A stretch of 64,000 nucleotides of DNA from NCBI RefSeq assembly GCF_013394165.1, contig NZ_CP041330.1, positions 2,038,501 to 2,102,500 on the forward strand, read 5' to 3'. A program made the position numbers and the translations under genes. Each line of letters opens with the position of its first letter. The first letter of the stretch is position 1. Shown in pieces: positions 9,245-20,270 of this stretch. The notes beneath the pieces were generated by a model, which saw only the letters and a program-made list of their open reading frames with translations, ran no database searches and was not told where the DNA came from. The DNA comes from Pseudoalteromonas sp. Scap06 (GTDB lineage Bacteria; Pseudomonadota; Gammaproteobacteria; Enterobacterales; Alteromonadaceae).

Positions 9245-10771
9245 TTACTTCATTTTACTGTCTAGTTCTTCAATTTTTGCTTTCCAAATTGCAGGACCTT
9301 GGGTGTGAGCATTTTCACCTTCGCTGTCAACGGCTACCGTTACTGGCATATCTTCTACTTCAAATTCGTAGATAGCTTCCATACCTAAATCTTCAAAGGC
9401 AACAACACGTGCTTTTTTAATTGCTTTAGATACTAGATAAGCCGCACCGCCTACAGCCATTAAATACACTGACTGATGCTTTTTAATAGACTCAACCGTT
9501 GCAGGGCCACGTTCAGCTTTACCAATCATTCCCACGATGCCTGTTTTTTCTAACATCATGTCAGTAAATTTGTCCATACGAGTAGCCGTTGTCGGGCCTG
9601 CAGGACCTACTGCTTCATCGCCTACTGCATCCACAGGACCAACGTAGTAAATAAACTTGTTATCAAAATCAACACCTTCAGGTAAACCTTCCCCTGAGTT
9701 GATCATATCTTGCAGACGCTTATGAGCAGCATCTCGACCCGTTAAAATAGTACCTGAGAGTAAAACGGTTTCACCCATTTTCCATTCTTTAGTGTCTTCT
9801 TTAGTCAGGGTATCTAAATTAACACGGCGTGTGCCCTCACCGACTTCGAAAGTCACTTCTGGCCAGTCTTCTAATTTAGGTGCTTTTAAATTCGCAGGGC
9901 CTGAACCATCAAGCGTAAAGTGAACGTGGCGCGTAGCAGCACAATTTGGGATCATAACCACTGGCTTTGAAGCCGCGTGAGTTGGCGCCGTTTTAATTTT
10001 AATATCAACAACCGTGGTTAAACCGCCAAGACCTTGCGCACCAATACCTAATTTATTCGCACGTTCAAAAATTTCTAAACGCAGCTTTTCTTCTGTTGTT
10101 TCTGCGCCGCGCTCAATGAGTTCATGAATATCAACCGGATCCATTAATGATTCTTTCGCCATTACCGCTGCTTTTTCTGCAGTGCCACCAATACCTATGC
10201 CTAGCATACCTGGTGGACACCAACCCGCCCCCATTGTTGGTAACGTTTTTTCTACCCACTCGGCCACATCGTCAGATGGGTTTAACATCACCATTTTACT
10301 TTTGTTCTCTGAGCCACCACCCTTAGCAGCCACCATCACCTCAACTTTATCGCCTGCAACTAAGTCAATGTGTACAACTGATGGCGTATTATCTTTAGTA
10401 TTTTTACGTGTTCCCGCAGGGTCGGCAACAATCGATGCACGCAATGGGTTATCTGGATTTAAGTACGCACGACGCGTCCCCTCATCTACCATTTGTTGTA
10501 CTGTTAAGTCGGTTTTATCCCAATTAACATCCATACCTACTTTTACGAAACAGGTGATGATCCCAGTATCCTGACACAGCGGGCGCTTACCTTCTGCCGA
10601 CATACGCGAGTTAATTAAGATTTGTGCAATCGCATCTTTAGCGGCTTTGCTTTGCTCTTTGTTATACGCTTTTTCTAGCGCTTGAACAAAATCAAGAGGA
10701 TGATAAAACGAGATGTATTGCAAGGCATCTTCAATGCTATCAATAAAGTCTTGCTGACGAATTGTACTCAT
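9245..10771 (-). CDS. fumA: Class I fumarate hydratase, iron-sulfur dependent
   Basis: 508 residues, a single chain containing both the alpha and beta domains of class I fumarases. The probable [4Fe-4S] ligands are C66 (PLCQDTG), C185 (GWCPPG) and C277 (IPNCAATRH). Other family signatures are AAKGGGSENKS and VGPAGPTTATRMD (C-terminal beta domain). It interconverts fumarate and malate in the TCA cycle and needs an oxygen-sensitive cluster. E. coli FumA and FumB are about 548 residues; the shorter form is common in marine gammaproteobacteria. It is divergent from pabB with 166 bp between the starts. The symbol is by family, since no ortholog distinction between fumA and fumB can be made. Confidence 0.92.
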   Translation of the reverse strand: MSTIRQQDFIDSIEDALQYISFYHPLDFVQALEKAYNKEQSKAAKDAIAQILINSRMSAEGKRPLCQDTGIITCFVKVGMDVNWDKTDLTVQQMVDEGTRRAYLNPDNPLRASIVADPAGTRKNTKDNTPSVVHIDLVAGDKVEVMVAAKGGGSENKSKMVMLNPSDDVAEWVEKTLPTMGAGWCPPGMLGIGIGGTAEKAAVMAKESLMDPVDIHELIERGAETTEEKLRLEIFERANKLGIGAQGLGGLTTVVDIKIKTAPTHAASKPVVMIPNCAATRHVHFTLDGSGPANLKAPKLEDWPEVTFEVGEGTRRVNLDTLTKEDTKEWKMGETVLLSGTILTGRDAAHKRLQDMINSGEGLPEGVDFDNKFIYYVGPVDAVGDEAVGPAGPTTATRMDKFTDMMLEKTGIVGMIGKAERGPATVESIKKHQSVYLMAVGGAAYLVSKAIKKARVVAFEDLGMEAIYEFEVEDMPVTVAVDSEGENAHTQGPAIWKAKIEELDSKMK

Positions 10772-10937
10772 AGTGGTTCCTTAAGTTGTTGTTACGCACG
10801 CTGCACGTAAGCGATATCAAACCCGTGACGGTGGTTCGAACTGTTTTCAACCACAGCGCTCACTAAACGCTGCCAAATAAATTTGACTTATGATACCCTC
10901 CCAGCCCGTTTCGAGCCAGTTCTTAAAGGGATACTAA

Positions 10938-12296
10938 ATGCTAAACAATAAAAAAAATTGTGTTGAATTAGCCATATCACAAAATTGTATAGAGGTATTT
11001 TCGCATTTTGCTCATTTGCCCTACGCCATTTTGCTAGATTCGGGTGATAGCGATCACATTAACAGTCGTTTTGACATAATTGCTATTGAGCCTCAAAGCA
11101 CTCTGGAAGTTAAAAATAATCTAACCGTTTTTAATAACCAAGCGAGTGCTAAAAGCTGCTTTGAAATAATGAACGATGAATTAGCTAAGCTTGATACAAC
11201 AAAAGCCGCCCACAATTTACCCTTTAACGGTGGCTGGCTTGGTTATTTTGGTTATGACTTAGGGCGTACCATAGAGCAACTGCCAAGCAGTGCTTTAAAC
11301 GATATTGATTTACCACAAATGGCCGTTGGACTTTACCTTGATGCACTGATTTACGATAAACAACTGGATACTTGGTTTTATGTTTCGCAGCCCAATGTAA
11401 ATCGTCTCTGGTTGTATCAGCAATATTTAACGCAACCACCTAAGCACGAAAGCTTTTCGCTTACATCACAGTGGCAGTCAAATATGAGTCAGAGGAGTTA
11501 TAGCGAAAAGTTTGCAGCGATTGAAGAATACTTAAAAAGTGGTGATTGTTATCAAATTAACCTAGCGCAGCGTTTTAGCGCACATTACCAAGGGTCTCCT
11601 TGGGCGGCTTATGTTAAATTAACGCAGGCCAATAAAGCGCCTTTTTCTAGTTTTATAAATCATCCGCAAGGCGCTATTTTATCAATATCACCCGAGCGTT
11701 TTATTGCAGTGCACGACAACAAGGTAGAAACAAAACCTATTAAAGGCACGCTACCACGTAAAGCCGATGCTTTAGAAGATGCAAAACAAGCCACACTTCT
11801 GGAAAATTCCAGTAAAGACCGCGCTGAAAATGTAATGATAGTAGACCTGCTACGAAATGATTTAGGTAAAGTCGCAAAACCGGGCTCTGTTGTTGTACCT
11901 TCTTTATTTGCTATTGAAAGCTTTCCGGCAGTACACCATTTGGTAAGTACAGTTACATCCATCCTTGATGAAGGAAAAACAGCAGTCGATCAACTTGAAG
12001 CTGCATTCCCTGGAGGGTCTATTACCGGGGCACCAAAAGTGCGCGCAATGGAAATAATAGAAGAGCTGGAGCCACACAGACGCAGTATTTATTGTGGCTC
12101 TATTGGCTATATTAGCGCCTGCGGTAATATGGATACCAGTATTACCATTCGAACTTTAGTTACTCATCATCAGCAAATACATTGTTGGGCTGGCGGTGGC
12201 ATTGTTGCTGATTCAAAAGTCGAATTGGAATATCAAGAAACATACGATAAAGTAAATAAAATACTCCCTATATTAAATGAAGGTCGCTTTGAATAG
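10938..12296 (+). CDS. pabB: Aminodeoxychorismate synthase component I
   Basis: 452 residues, matching PabB (about 453 in E. coli). Chorismate-binding motifs are ISPERF, KPIKGTLPR, a DLLRNDLGK block and GGSITGAPKVRAME. The PIKGT form is typical of ADC and anthranilate synthases. With the glutaminase PabA it converts chorismate and glutamine to 4-amino-4-deoxychorismate for folate synthesis. A good ribosome site (AAGGG) lies 7 bp before the ATG. Its last codons overlap the start of the Nudix gene, so the two are probably translationally coupled; pabB followed by a CoA pyrophosphatase gene is also the E. coli order. Confidence 0.93.
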   Translation: MLNNKKNCVELAISQNCIEVFSHFAHLPYAILLDSGDSDHINSRFDIIAIEPQSTLEVKNNLTVFNNQASAKSCFEIMNDELAKLDTTKAAHNLPFNGGWLGYFGYDLGRTIEQLPSSALNDIDLPQMAVGLYLDALIYDKQLDTWFYVSQPNVNRLWLYQQYLTQPPKHESFSLTSQWQSNMSQRSYSEKFAAIEEYLKSGDCYQINLAQRFSAHYQGSPWAAYVKLTQANKAPFSSFINHPQGAILSISPERFIAVHDNKVETKPIKGTLPRKADALEDAKQATLLENSSKDRAENVMIVDLLRNDLGKVAKPGSVVVPSLFAIESFPAVHHLVSTVTSILDEGKTAVDQLEAAFPGGSITGAPKVRAMEIIEELEPHRRSIYCGSIGYISACGNMDTSITIRTLVTHHQQIHCWAGGGIVADSKVELEYQETYDKVNKILPILNEGRFE

Positions 12297-12864
12297 TGAA
12301 ACCATTTCGGCTCGTTTTCAATTAAACCGCAGTTTAGCCGTGGATCAGCTCAAAGATAATAAAAAAAAGCGCGCCAGTGCAGTGATGCTACCTTTGATTG
12401 ATATAGATAACGAAGCACATGTTTTATTGTGTAAGCGGCCAACCTATTTACATCACCACCCTGGGGAGATTTGTTTACCGGGTGGTAAATTTGAAATTAA
12501 TGATGTTAACCTGCGCACTACGGCACTGCGTGAATTACATGAGGAGCTAAACATTCCCCCGCATAATGTTCAAGTTTTAGGCCAGCTGCCGGAATACTCT
12601 ACCCTTACTGGATTTACTATACGTCCTTTTGTGGGCTTAATTAAAAAAGAAACGGTATGGGAGAACGATCATAACGAAGTACAAGCCAGCTTTTTACTCT
12701 CTATAAAAGCACTGAACAACGAAGCTAATTGGCAACCAATCCCCTTTGAACGTAATGGAAAAGCCCTAACTTTAAATGGCTTTATCACTCCTCACGGGCT
12801 TTTGTGGGGTGCCACAGCCAGCATTATTAAAAACTTTACAAAACAACTCGCCATACCAGTTTAA
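12277..12864 (+). CDS. nudL: Nudix CoA pyrophosphatase (NudL-like)
   Basis: 195 residues with the Nudix box GGKFEINDVNLRTTALRELH followed by EELN (Gx5Ex7REUxEExGU pattern). This is preceded by LLCKRPTYLHHHPGEICLPG, as in YeaB/NudL CoA diphosphatases. It should split CoA and its derivatives to 3',5'-ADP and 4'-phosphopantetheine. The ATG at 12277 overlaps pabB by 20 bp. A TTG at 12289 has a better-spaced AAGG and could be the real start, removing four residues. Confidence 0.88.
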   Translation: MKVALNSETISARFQLNRSLAVDQLKDNKKKRASAVMLPLIDIDNEAHVLLCKRPTYLHHHPGEICLPGGKFEINDVNLRTTALRELHEELNIPPHNVQVLGQLPEYSTLTGFTIRPFVGLIKKETVWENDHNEVQASFLLSIKALNNEANWQPIPFERNGKALTLNGFITPHGLLWGATASIIKNFTKQLAIPV

Positions 12865-12965
12865 ATCTTTGCTAATAAGGGTTACACACCTGCATTTCCA
12901 CGTTATTATAGTCGACCGTTCAAAGAACAGCTTAATGCTGAGAAAACTAAGTAGAGACACACATT

Positions 12966-14342
12966 ATGATCAGTGCATTTGACATGTTTAGCATTGGTAT
13001 TGGCCCCTCATCGTCACATACCGTCGGCCCAATGCGTGCATCACGCTTATTTGTTAATGACCTAGATGAGCAACAACTATTAGCAAATGTAACCGATGTA
13101 AAAGTAGAGCTTTACGGCTCACTGGGGCAAACAGGTGTTGGTCATGGTTCGGGAAAAGCAGTGATCCTTGGCCTAGCCGGTTATGACCCTGAAACCATTG
13201 ATGCCGATTTAGTGGACGATATTTTAGCAAAAATAGAAAATGAGCAGGTTATTTATCTAAACCAAACTCATAAAGCTAAATTCCCTAAACAAGGCGCTAT
13301 TGTTTTTCATCGTAGAAAAACACTCCCTAAACATTCCAACGCAATGGAAATTATTGCCTATAACAATGGCGAAAAAGTATATAGCAAAGTTTACTACTCT
13401 ATTGGTGGCGGGTTTATTGTTACAGATGAAGAGTTTGAAAAAGAAAAACAAGCGGCCTTAGATATTCGCGAAGAAAACCCTGCCCCGTTCCCGTTTGGAA
13501 CGGCTAAAGAATTACTCGAAATGTGTAAAGAGTCGGGTTACAGCGTATCAACGTTAATGATGAAAAACGAAAAAACCTTACGCAGTGAAGAAGCCATAAA
13601 AGATGAATTATTTAATATTTGGCAAGTAATGAAAGCCTGTATTGAACGTGGTATGCGTACCGAAGGTATTTTACCTGGTGGTTTGAAAGTAAAACGCCGT
13701 GCACCAAGCTTATATTTAAAGCTCAATGTAGAAGTGAGTAACGATCCACTTCGTGCTATGGATTGGGTTGATTTATTCGCATTAGCAGTGAATGAAGAAA
13801 ATGCAGCAGGCGGTCGTGTGGTTACTGCACCAACAAATGGTGCAGCTGGTATCCTACCAGCCGTATTAATGTACTATCATACTTTTATCAAAGAAGTTGA
13901 TCGCGACATTGCTACTCGGTATTTATTAACCGCGGCCGCTATTGGTATTTTATACAAAAAAAATGCCTCTATTTCAGGTGCTGAAGTGGGTTGCCAAGGT
14001 GAAGTTGGTGTTGCCTGTTCAATGGCTGCTGGTGCGCTGACTGAAATTGTTGGTGGTAACGTGGTACACGTAGAAAATGCCGCTGAAATTGGCATGGAAC
14101 ATAACTTAGGATTGACCTGCGATCCAGTGGGCGGCTTAGTGCAGGTACCTTGTATTGAGCGTAATGCAATGGGCGCTATTAAAGCAATTAATGCTTCTCG
14201 TCTTGCTATTCGCGGTAGTGGAGAACAAAAAGTATCGCTTGATAAAGTAATTAAAACCATGCTCGATACCGGTAACGATATGAAAACAAAATACAAAGAA
14301 ACCGCTCGCGGTGGATTAGCGGTTAACATTATCGAGTGCTAA
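12966..14342 (+). CDS. sdaA: L-serine ammonia-lyase, iron-sulfur dependent (fused alpha/beta)
   Basis: 458 residues, as in E. coli SdaA (454). The N-terminus [20 protein letters not shown] is diagnostic. Cysteines in [13 protein letters not shown] and in LTCDPVGG...VPCIERN fit the [4Fe-4S] ligands. It deaminates serine to pyruvate. It sits about 100 bp after nudL on the same strand and ends in a strong bidirectional terminator shared with cysB. Confidence 0.95.
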   Translation: MISAFDMFSIGIGPSSSHTVGPMRASRLFVNDLDEQQLLANVTDVKVELYGSLGQTGVGHGSGKAVILGLAGYDPETIDADLVDDILAKIENEQVIYLNQTHKAKFPKQGAIVFHRRKTLPKHSNAMEIIAYNNGEKVYSKVYYSIGGGFIVTDEEFEKEKQAALDIREENPAPFPFGTAKELLEMCKESGYSVSTLMMKNEKTLRSEEAIKDELFNIWQVMKACIERGMRTEGILPGGLKVKRRAPSLYLKLNVEVSNDPLRAMDWVDLFALAVNEENAAGGRVVTAPTNGAAGILPAVLMYYHTFIKEVDRDIATRYLLTAAAIGILYKKNASISGAEVGCQGEVGVACSMAAGALTEIVGGNVVHVENAAEIGMEHNLGLTCDPVGGLVQVPCIERNAMGAIKAINASRLAIRGSGEQKVSLDKVIKTMLDTGNDMKTKYKETARGGLAVNIIEC

Positions 14343-14352
14343 TTAGATAGCA

Positions 14353-14391
14353 TAAAAAAAGCCGCTTAGTTGCAAAACTAAGCGGCTTTTT
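14353..14391. terminator. Bidirectional terminator between sdaA and cysB
   Basis: 11-bp perfect stem GCCGCTTAGTT / AACTAAGCGGC with A-runs on the left and T-runs on the right, so it works for both converging genes. Confidence 0.93.
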
Positions 14392-14409
14392 CATTACTGT
14401 TTATGGCGG

Positions 14410-15683
<1,274 letters not shown>

Positions 15684-16439
15684 ATGATCGTTTCCATTAT
15701 AATTGTATTAATTGTTGCGCTTATCGTCATTGCACTGTGGGTTAGTGCTGTTCAACAACACAAAGAAAAACAAGAAGCTGAACGACGTAAAGAGCTAACA
15801 AAACAAAAAGCTATCATTGAAGAAACTGAAGAGGCGTTAATGAATAGCGCAAATATCCCTCTTTCAGAAGCAACTCAGCGAATATTACAACGTCGTATTC
15901 ATGATGCGCTAAGTAATATGGTGTCTATTTCAAGCGGTGGTAGCGGACTAAAAAACCGCTTAAAAGAAGCAAAAGAGCGACTACAAAATCCGATTCAAGA
16001 CGGCTCGGATGGTTTTGTTTTGCCAGGTAATGACAAGCAACTGATATCACTAATACAGGGTATAAAAAAGCTCCGTACTATTATCCGTTCTGAGCACAAC
16101 AAGGGGAAAGTTGACAGCCAAGCGTTTATTGCAGAAGACAAACGCCTTGAGAAGCTACAACTAAGAATCAACATTGAAAGCCAGATAAAACGTGGTCTAG
16201 CAGCTCAAACAGCCGGTATGGTTGGCTCTGCTAGGCAGTACTTTGAAAAAGCATCGACGACGCTAAACAGTGTGTCATTTAATGATGATTACATTACTGC
16301 AAAACGAGTTGAAGTTGAAGGCTATCTAGAAACAATAAGCACTGAATTAAAGGCATCAAACGCTACATCATTGAAGAAAAAGAACGAACAAGAGCAAGAT
16401 GATTTAGACGTACTGTTTGCACCGAAAAAGAAATGGTAA
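15684..16439 (+). CDS. Membrane-anchored coiled-coil protein of unknown function
   Basis: 251 residues. One N-terminal membrane helix (about residues 2-24, IVSIIIVLIVALIVIALWVS) is followed by a charged, mainly helical cytoplasmic part with coiled-coil character (residues 27-55 and 130-215) and an acidic-then-basic tail ending FAPKKKW. I do not recognise a named domain. It resembles conserved hypothetical proteins of Alteromonadales. It stands alone, divergent from cysB, with its own terminator. Confidence 0.75.
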   Translation: MIVSIIIVLIVALIVIALWVSAVQQHKEKQEAERRKELTKQKAIIEETEEALMNSANIPLSEATQRILQRRIHDALSNMVSISSGGSGLKNRLKEAKERLQNPIQDGSDGFVLPGNDKQLISLIQGIKKLRTIIRSEHNKGKVDSQAFIAEDKRLEKLQLRINIESQIKRGLAAQTAGMVGSARQYFEKASTTLNSVSFNDDYITAKRVEVEGYLETISTELKASNATSLKKKNEQEQDDLDVLFAPKKKW

Positions 16440-16452
16440 TTCATTATCTAAT

Positions 16453-16484
16453 AAAAAAGCCCATACAACTGTATGGGCTTTTTT
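16453..16484. terminator. Bidirectional terminator
   Basis: 14-bp perfect inverted repeat including AAGCCCATAC / GTATGGGCTT with an AACT loop and flanking A and T runs. It serves the upstream plus-strand gene and possibly the minus-strand permease. Confidence 0.92.
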
Positions 16485-16551
16485 ATAACTGAAATTTAGT
16501 CACTATATAAATTTACATACCCAAACTAAATCTAGCTATTTAACAAAAGCA

Positions 16552-17844
16552 TTAAGATAAAAATGCAAACTTAATAATAAACAGTGCCGTTAAAATCCAA
16601 ACACTAATACTTACCTGATCTTTTTTACCACACAGTACTTTAACTGCTGTATAAGAAATAAAACCCAGTGCAATACCGTGTGCAATTGAAAAGGTCAATG
16701 GAGTCATTAACAATACAACACTCACTGGAATTGCATCGGTCATATCATCCCAGTTTACAAACTTTAAGTTTTGTAGCATTAGAACAGATACATATAAGAT
16801 TGCCCCTGCTGTTGCGTATGCTGGTACCATTTGTGCCAAAGGTGCAAAAAACATCATTAATAAAAAGCAGCAACCTACAACTACAGCCGTTAAGCCCGTT
16901 CGCCCCCCCACTGATACCCCTGCTACAGATTCTATGTAAGACGTTGTTGTTGAAGTACCTAGCATTGCACCGGCAATGGTTGCAGTGCTGTCAGCGCTTA
17001 ATGCGCGACCCAAGCGCGGCATATTGCCGTTTTTATCTGCTAGGCCCGCTTTTTGAGTAACCGCTACCAACGTACCTGAGGTATCAAATAAATCAACAAA
17101 TAGAAACGCAAAAATAACACTCAACATAGACAGTTCAAAAGCAGCACTAAAATCAAGTTGCATAAAAGTTGGCATTATTGAAGGTGGCATTGCAACAACA
17201 CCATGATATTCAACTAACCCCATCGACACTGCAATCGCGGTAACGAGTAAAATACTAATTAATACACCGCTTTTAAAATCGCGATAAAGTAATGCCGCAA
17301 TAATAAAAAAACTAAAAATAGCTAATAGCGGACCCGGTGACGTTATATCGCCTAGCTGCACAAGTGTTGCTGGGCTTGATACAATAATACCAGCACTTTT
17401 TAGTGCAATAAGCGCTAAAAATGCACCAATACCGGTTGCTATTGCTTGTTTGAGCACCAGGGGGATTGCATTAATAATCCACTCTCGCACCTTAAATAAG
17501 CTTAATATTAAAAATATACACCCTGACATAAACACCGCGCCCAGCGCTGCTTGCCAGCTATAGCCCATACCTAACACCACGCCATAGGTAAAAAATGCAT
17601 TTAATCCCATACCCGGTGCCAATGCCAATGGATAATTGGCCCACAACCCCATAATAAAACACCCTATTGCAGCGGCAATACAGGTTGCAACAAAGGCAGC
17701 ACCTTGGTCCATGCCTGCTTCTGCAAGCATAGCTGGGTTAACGAATACGATATAAACCATCGTAATAAATGTAGTCATACCGGCAATACATTCACGGCGA
17801 ACCGAAGAATCATTTGCACGGATTTTGAATAAGGCTTCGAGCAT
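16552..17844 (-). CDS. NCS2-family purine (adenine/guanine/hypoxanthine) permease, AzgA-like
   Basis: 430 residues with about 12 to 13 hydrophobic segments. Hallmarks are FITMVYIVFVNPAMLAEAGM near the N-terminus, the NCS2 signature around LAPGMGLNAFF, and LFVDLFDTSGTLVAV. The cluster of AzgA-like proteins (GhxP, GhxQ, AdeP, AdeQ) imports purine bases with protons. The precise base cannot be read from the sequence. No purine riboswitch pattern is visible in the 118-bp upstream gap, and the gene is divergent from the Sel1-repeat gene. Confidence 0.92.
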   Translation of the reverse strand: MLEALFKIRANDSSVRRECIAGMTTFITMVYIVFVNPAMLAEAGMDQGAAFVATCIAAAIGCFIMGLWANYPLALAPGMGLNAFFTYGVVLGMGYSWQAALGAVFMSGCIFLILSLFKVREWIINAIPLVLKQAIATGIGAFLALIALKSAGIIVSSPATLVQLGDITSPGPLLAIFSFFIIAALLYRDFKSGVLISILLVTAIAVSMGLVEYHGVVAMPPSIMPTFMQLDFSAAFELSMLSVIFAFLFVDLFDTSGTLVAVTQKAGLADKNGNMPRLGRALSADSTATIAGAMLGTSTTTSYIESVAGVSVGGRTGLTAVVVGCCFLLMMFFAPLAQMVPAYATAGAILYVSVLMLQNLKFVNWDDMTDAIPVSVVLLMTPLTFSIAHGIALGFISYTAVKVLCGKKDQVSISVWILTALFIIKFAFLS

Positions 17845-17962
17845 AATAAACTTGTGGTTGTAAAAAGTGGCGAGATTTTAGCATAAAAATAACTTTTTAC
17901 AGGACATTTTACCTTGCTATATACTAAACTAGCTAAGTGATTAAAATAACAAACGAAGTAGC

Positions 17963-18424
17963 ATGATCAAAACGACACCAAGTGGCCAAGACTTAGAGCA
18001 ACAATTAGACAACATTCTTTCTTTTGTAACGCAACCAAGCGATGCAAATCCCCCTGCGAGCTCTAAAAACACCGATCAAGACACATTAAATAAAGCTCTT
18101 TATTACCTTAAAAATGAACAAGGCGCCTTAGCCGCAAAATGGATGCGTTTAGCAGCAATGGCAGGAAACTATCGTGCACAGTTTTACTTAGGGCTATTTT
18201 TCATTAAAGGCCAAGGTGTGCCACAAAGTGTATTTCATGGGGCTGCGTGGCTCAGCTTAGCTAGTAGCCAAGGATATGAGCCAGCAATAGAGGCAATGAG
18301 CGATATACGCAAACACATTAGTACCAAACGACTTAAAGACGCCCAGTGTTATGCCGCCAGCTTATATGAACAAATTCATCAGTTACAATTTTCACATTTG
18401 ATCCCTATAAGTCACGAAAAATAG
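17963..18424 (+). CDS. Small Sel1-repeat protein
   Basis: 153 residues. One clear Sel1/TPR-like unit and parts of flanking ones lie at residues 55-110 (AAKWMRLAAMAGNYRAQFYL, GQGVPQSVFHGAAWLSLA). There is no signal peptide, so it is probably cytoplasmic. The N-terminal 40 residues are low-complexity and polar. Sel1 proteins act as scaffolds; no partner can be named here. Confidence 0.78.
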   Translation: MIKTTPSGQDLEQQLDNILSFVTQPSDANPPASSKNTDQDTLNKALYYLKNEQGALAAKWMRLAAMAGNYRAQFYLGLFFIKGQGVPQSVFHGAAWLSLASSQGYEPAIEAMSDIRKHISTKRLKDAQCYAASLYEQIHQLQFSHLIPISHEK

Positions 18425-18703
18425 TTTTACTACCTAGTAACTCATTCCATCTGTAAATTAATTAAGCGTTTTATAAGTTAAATGCAACAACGCTTAATTT
18501 TTTAAACTACTGTATACCTCATGCATTTCAAGATTTATTTAGTTATAGATTAAAAAGCTACCGTCAAAAGTATTCATCCCCAAAAATTATAATCTATTGT
18601 TATATATGAACTATTTATTTTTAAATAGTTTCATTATCGTGCTCAGCTGAATAACTGTACAAAAAAATAGCAAAAAACACTTGCACCAAACAACTGTATA
18701 AAC
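18425..18703. other. Upstream region of sulA
   Basis: About 280 bp with no gene. It holds extra CTGTATA or CTGTAC words at about 18510, 18655 and 18694, and a Lac-type-unlike inverted repeat AACTATTTA / TAAATAGTT near 18608-18630. The strongest site is annotated separately. Confidence 0.4.
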
Positions 18704-18723
18704 TACTGTATACATGTACTGTA
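18704..18723 (+). promoter_or_regulatory. LexA (SOS) box of sulA
   Basis: TACTGTATACATGTACTGTA matches the E. coli-type consensus TACTGTATATATATACAGTA at 17 of 20 positions, including the left CTGT half. The right half reads ACTG instead of ACAG. An overlapping CTGT-N8-CTGT at 18694-18709 precedes it. It lies 25 bp before the sulA ATG, a position that would block transcription. Confidence 0.75.
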
Positions 18724-18748
18724 TAAAAACCCAGTGAGTGAGACGATT

Positions 18749-19183
18749 ATGTTACAGCCTATTACCGTAAGAACAGTTAAGAGCTACCAACAAGATGACC
18801 AATCTGATTGTGTTAACGTTGTACAAATTGAAGATGAGATTTCAGCGACGTTTGAATTATTAAAAGTATTACACCAATACAATAGCTTAAATGCATGGAC
18901 ACTTTTAATTGCGCCAGACCATGTACCTAGTAAAGCGTTACTTGATTCATGTTCAATTGATACCAGTAAATTATTAGTTATACGCCAAAAACATTTAGTT
19001 AATATAGAGTATGTTTTAAGTTCTGCACTTCACAATGGAAATTTTGCAGCGGTGATCACCTGGACCGACATAATAAATAATCAGCAACTATCACAGTTAT
19101 CATTAAACCTGAGCCATACACGCACTAAGCTGTATTGCTTTAGCAAAAAAAGCGCTCAAGCTGAGATTTCACTAACGCAATAA
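18749..19183 (+). CDS. sulA: SOS cell-division inhibitor SulA
   Basis: 144 residues from the ATG at 18749, which has a GAG ribosome site 6 bp away. An in-frame GTG at 18734 is possible but overlaps that site. The core WTLLIAPDHVPSKALLDSC...VITW lines up with the FtsZ-binding fold of E. coli SulA ([20 protein letters not shown]...VIGW). SulA caps FtsZ and stops division during DNA damage. The LexA box immediately upstream supports this call. The protein is weakly conserved between genera, so identity rests on motif plus context. Confidence 0.82.
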   Translation: MLQPITVRTVKSYQQDDQSDCVNVVQIEDEISATFELLKVLHQYNSLNAWTLLIAPDHVPSKALLDSCSIDTSKLLVIRQKHLVNIEYVLSSALHNGNFAAVITWTDIINNQQLSQLSLNLSHTRTKLYCFSKKSAQAEISLTQ

Positions 19184-19222
19184 GCTTGGTAAACTAGCGT
19201 TTTAATACACAGTACATTTATT

Positions 19223-19699
19223 ATGACCTCTAACGCCCTACTATGTTTTTGTGGCAGTCAGCAACTTTATGCTGATTGCTGTGAACCTTTTCATTTAAAA
19301 ACCAAACAGCCACAAACACCTGAGCAACTTATGCGTGCTCGCTACAGTGCATATGCGGTTAAAAAAGCGGCTTTTGTTCGTGAAAGTTACGCAAAAGAAA
19401 AGCAAGCTGAAAACTCACTATCAGAAATTAAGGACTTTGCAACTAGTTGCCGCTTTATAAACTTAACCGTATTAGATTCTGGTTATAATGATGAAACAGG
19501 GTTTGTAAAGTTTAAAGCCCATTACTTTTACCAAGACTTGTATTGCGAGCTGGCTGAGCATTCAAGATTTATTAAAGAAGATGAACAGTGGCGATACCTT
19601 GATGGTGAGATCACACCGGTTGCTGATATCAAAGTGAAACGCAATGATACTTGTCCTTGCGGCAGTAATAAAAAGTATAAAAAGTGTCATAGTGTATAA
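19223..19699 (+). CDS. ychJ: YchJ family protein with SEC-C zinc motifs
   Basis: 158 residues. The N-terminal CFCGSQQLYADCC and C-terminal CPCGSNKKYKKCH are both SEC-C-type metal-binding motifs, with a YchJ middle domain (LMRARYSAYAVKKAAFVRES). E. coli YchJ is about 152 residues and has no firmly established role. It follows sulA at a 40-bp distance but is probably transcribed independently of the SOS promoter, at least in part. Confidence 0.9.
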   Translation: MTSNALLCFCGSQQLYADCCEPFHLKTKQPQTPEQLMRARYSAYAVKKAAFVRESYAKEKQAENSLSEIKDFATSCRFINLTVLDSGYNDETGFVKFKAHYFYQDLYCELAEHSRFIKEDEQWRYLDGEITPVADIKVKRNDTCPCGSNKKYKKCHSV

Positions 19700-19710
19700 G
19701 TAACAACCAC

Positions 19711-19738
19711 AAAAAATGGGCCACTTGGCCCATTTTCA
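19711..19738 (+). terminator. Terminator after ychJ
   Basis: Stem AATGGGCCA / TGGCCCATT with a short loop and T-run, about 12 bp past the ychJ stop. Confidence 0.85.
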
Positions 19739-19766
19739 AAAACTACACTAAACGCAACTTAGCGCT

Positions 19767-20069
19767 TTATTCGTCATCATCTTCATCGAAGTCTTGACGC
19801 TGTGCAGGTCTTGCTAAAATCTCTAAGTAGAAAGAGGTTAAACCTTGCTTTTCAATTTCACTGATGTGATTGTTAATTTCAGCAACGTGAACAACTTGGG
19901 CTTCTTCAGCCGTGTTACCAAACTTACAATCGAATGCCCAGTAGTCGGCATCAACAGGTAAAGTTTTATTACGTTCTCTTTTCAAATATTTTTTCACTTC
20001 ATGCTTTGCAGCATCAACCATACGAGGGTATTTGATTTTCTCATGATTCAGCGTGAATGTTTTCTTCAT
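19767..20069 (-). CDS. DUF6172 family small protein
   Basis: 100 residues beginning MKKTFTLNHEKIKYPRMVDA and ending in an acidic tail DFDEDDDE. The region DADYWAFDCKFG and the overall length match a family of conserved gammaproteobacterial hypotheticals catalogued as DUF6172. It is cytoplasmic, with no known function. Convergent with ychJ. Confidence 0.72.
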   Translation of the reverse strand: MKKTFTLNHEKIKYPRMVDAAKHEVKKYLKRERNKTLPVDADYWAFDCKFGNTAEEAQVVHVAEINNHISEIEKQGLTSFYLEILARPAQRQDFDEDDDE

Positions 20070-20270
20070 TACGTTCCTAATTACCTTGGTTTAATGATAA
20101 TGGCATTTAATGTCATACCATTTGCGCCATTATAGCAATTGCATTTAAATTTTGGATGCTTTTTTTATATTAAATCTGTTATTAACATAAAGCACCTATA
20201 AAACCACTAATATAAACACGGTTTATTACAATCCAATGGCGCCTAAAAAATAGCATTTAATAAAATTCAA

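Noticed and set aside
9046..9375. 109-residue plus-strand frame between ldh and fumarase
   Set aside because: Its C-terminal half overlaps the fumarase gene in antisense and the sequence is unlike a protein; the region is promoter and terminator DNA.
13877..14329. 150-residue open frame on the minus strand inside sdaA
   Set aside because: It is the antisense shadow of a well-supported gene and reads as low-complexity Pro/Ala/Ser sequence without a ribosome site.
17845..17962. Purine riboswitch upstream of the NCS2 permease
   Set aside because: No conserved three-way junction elements are present in the 118-bp gap.
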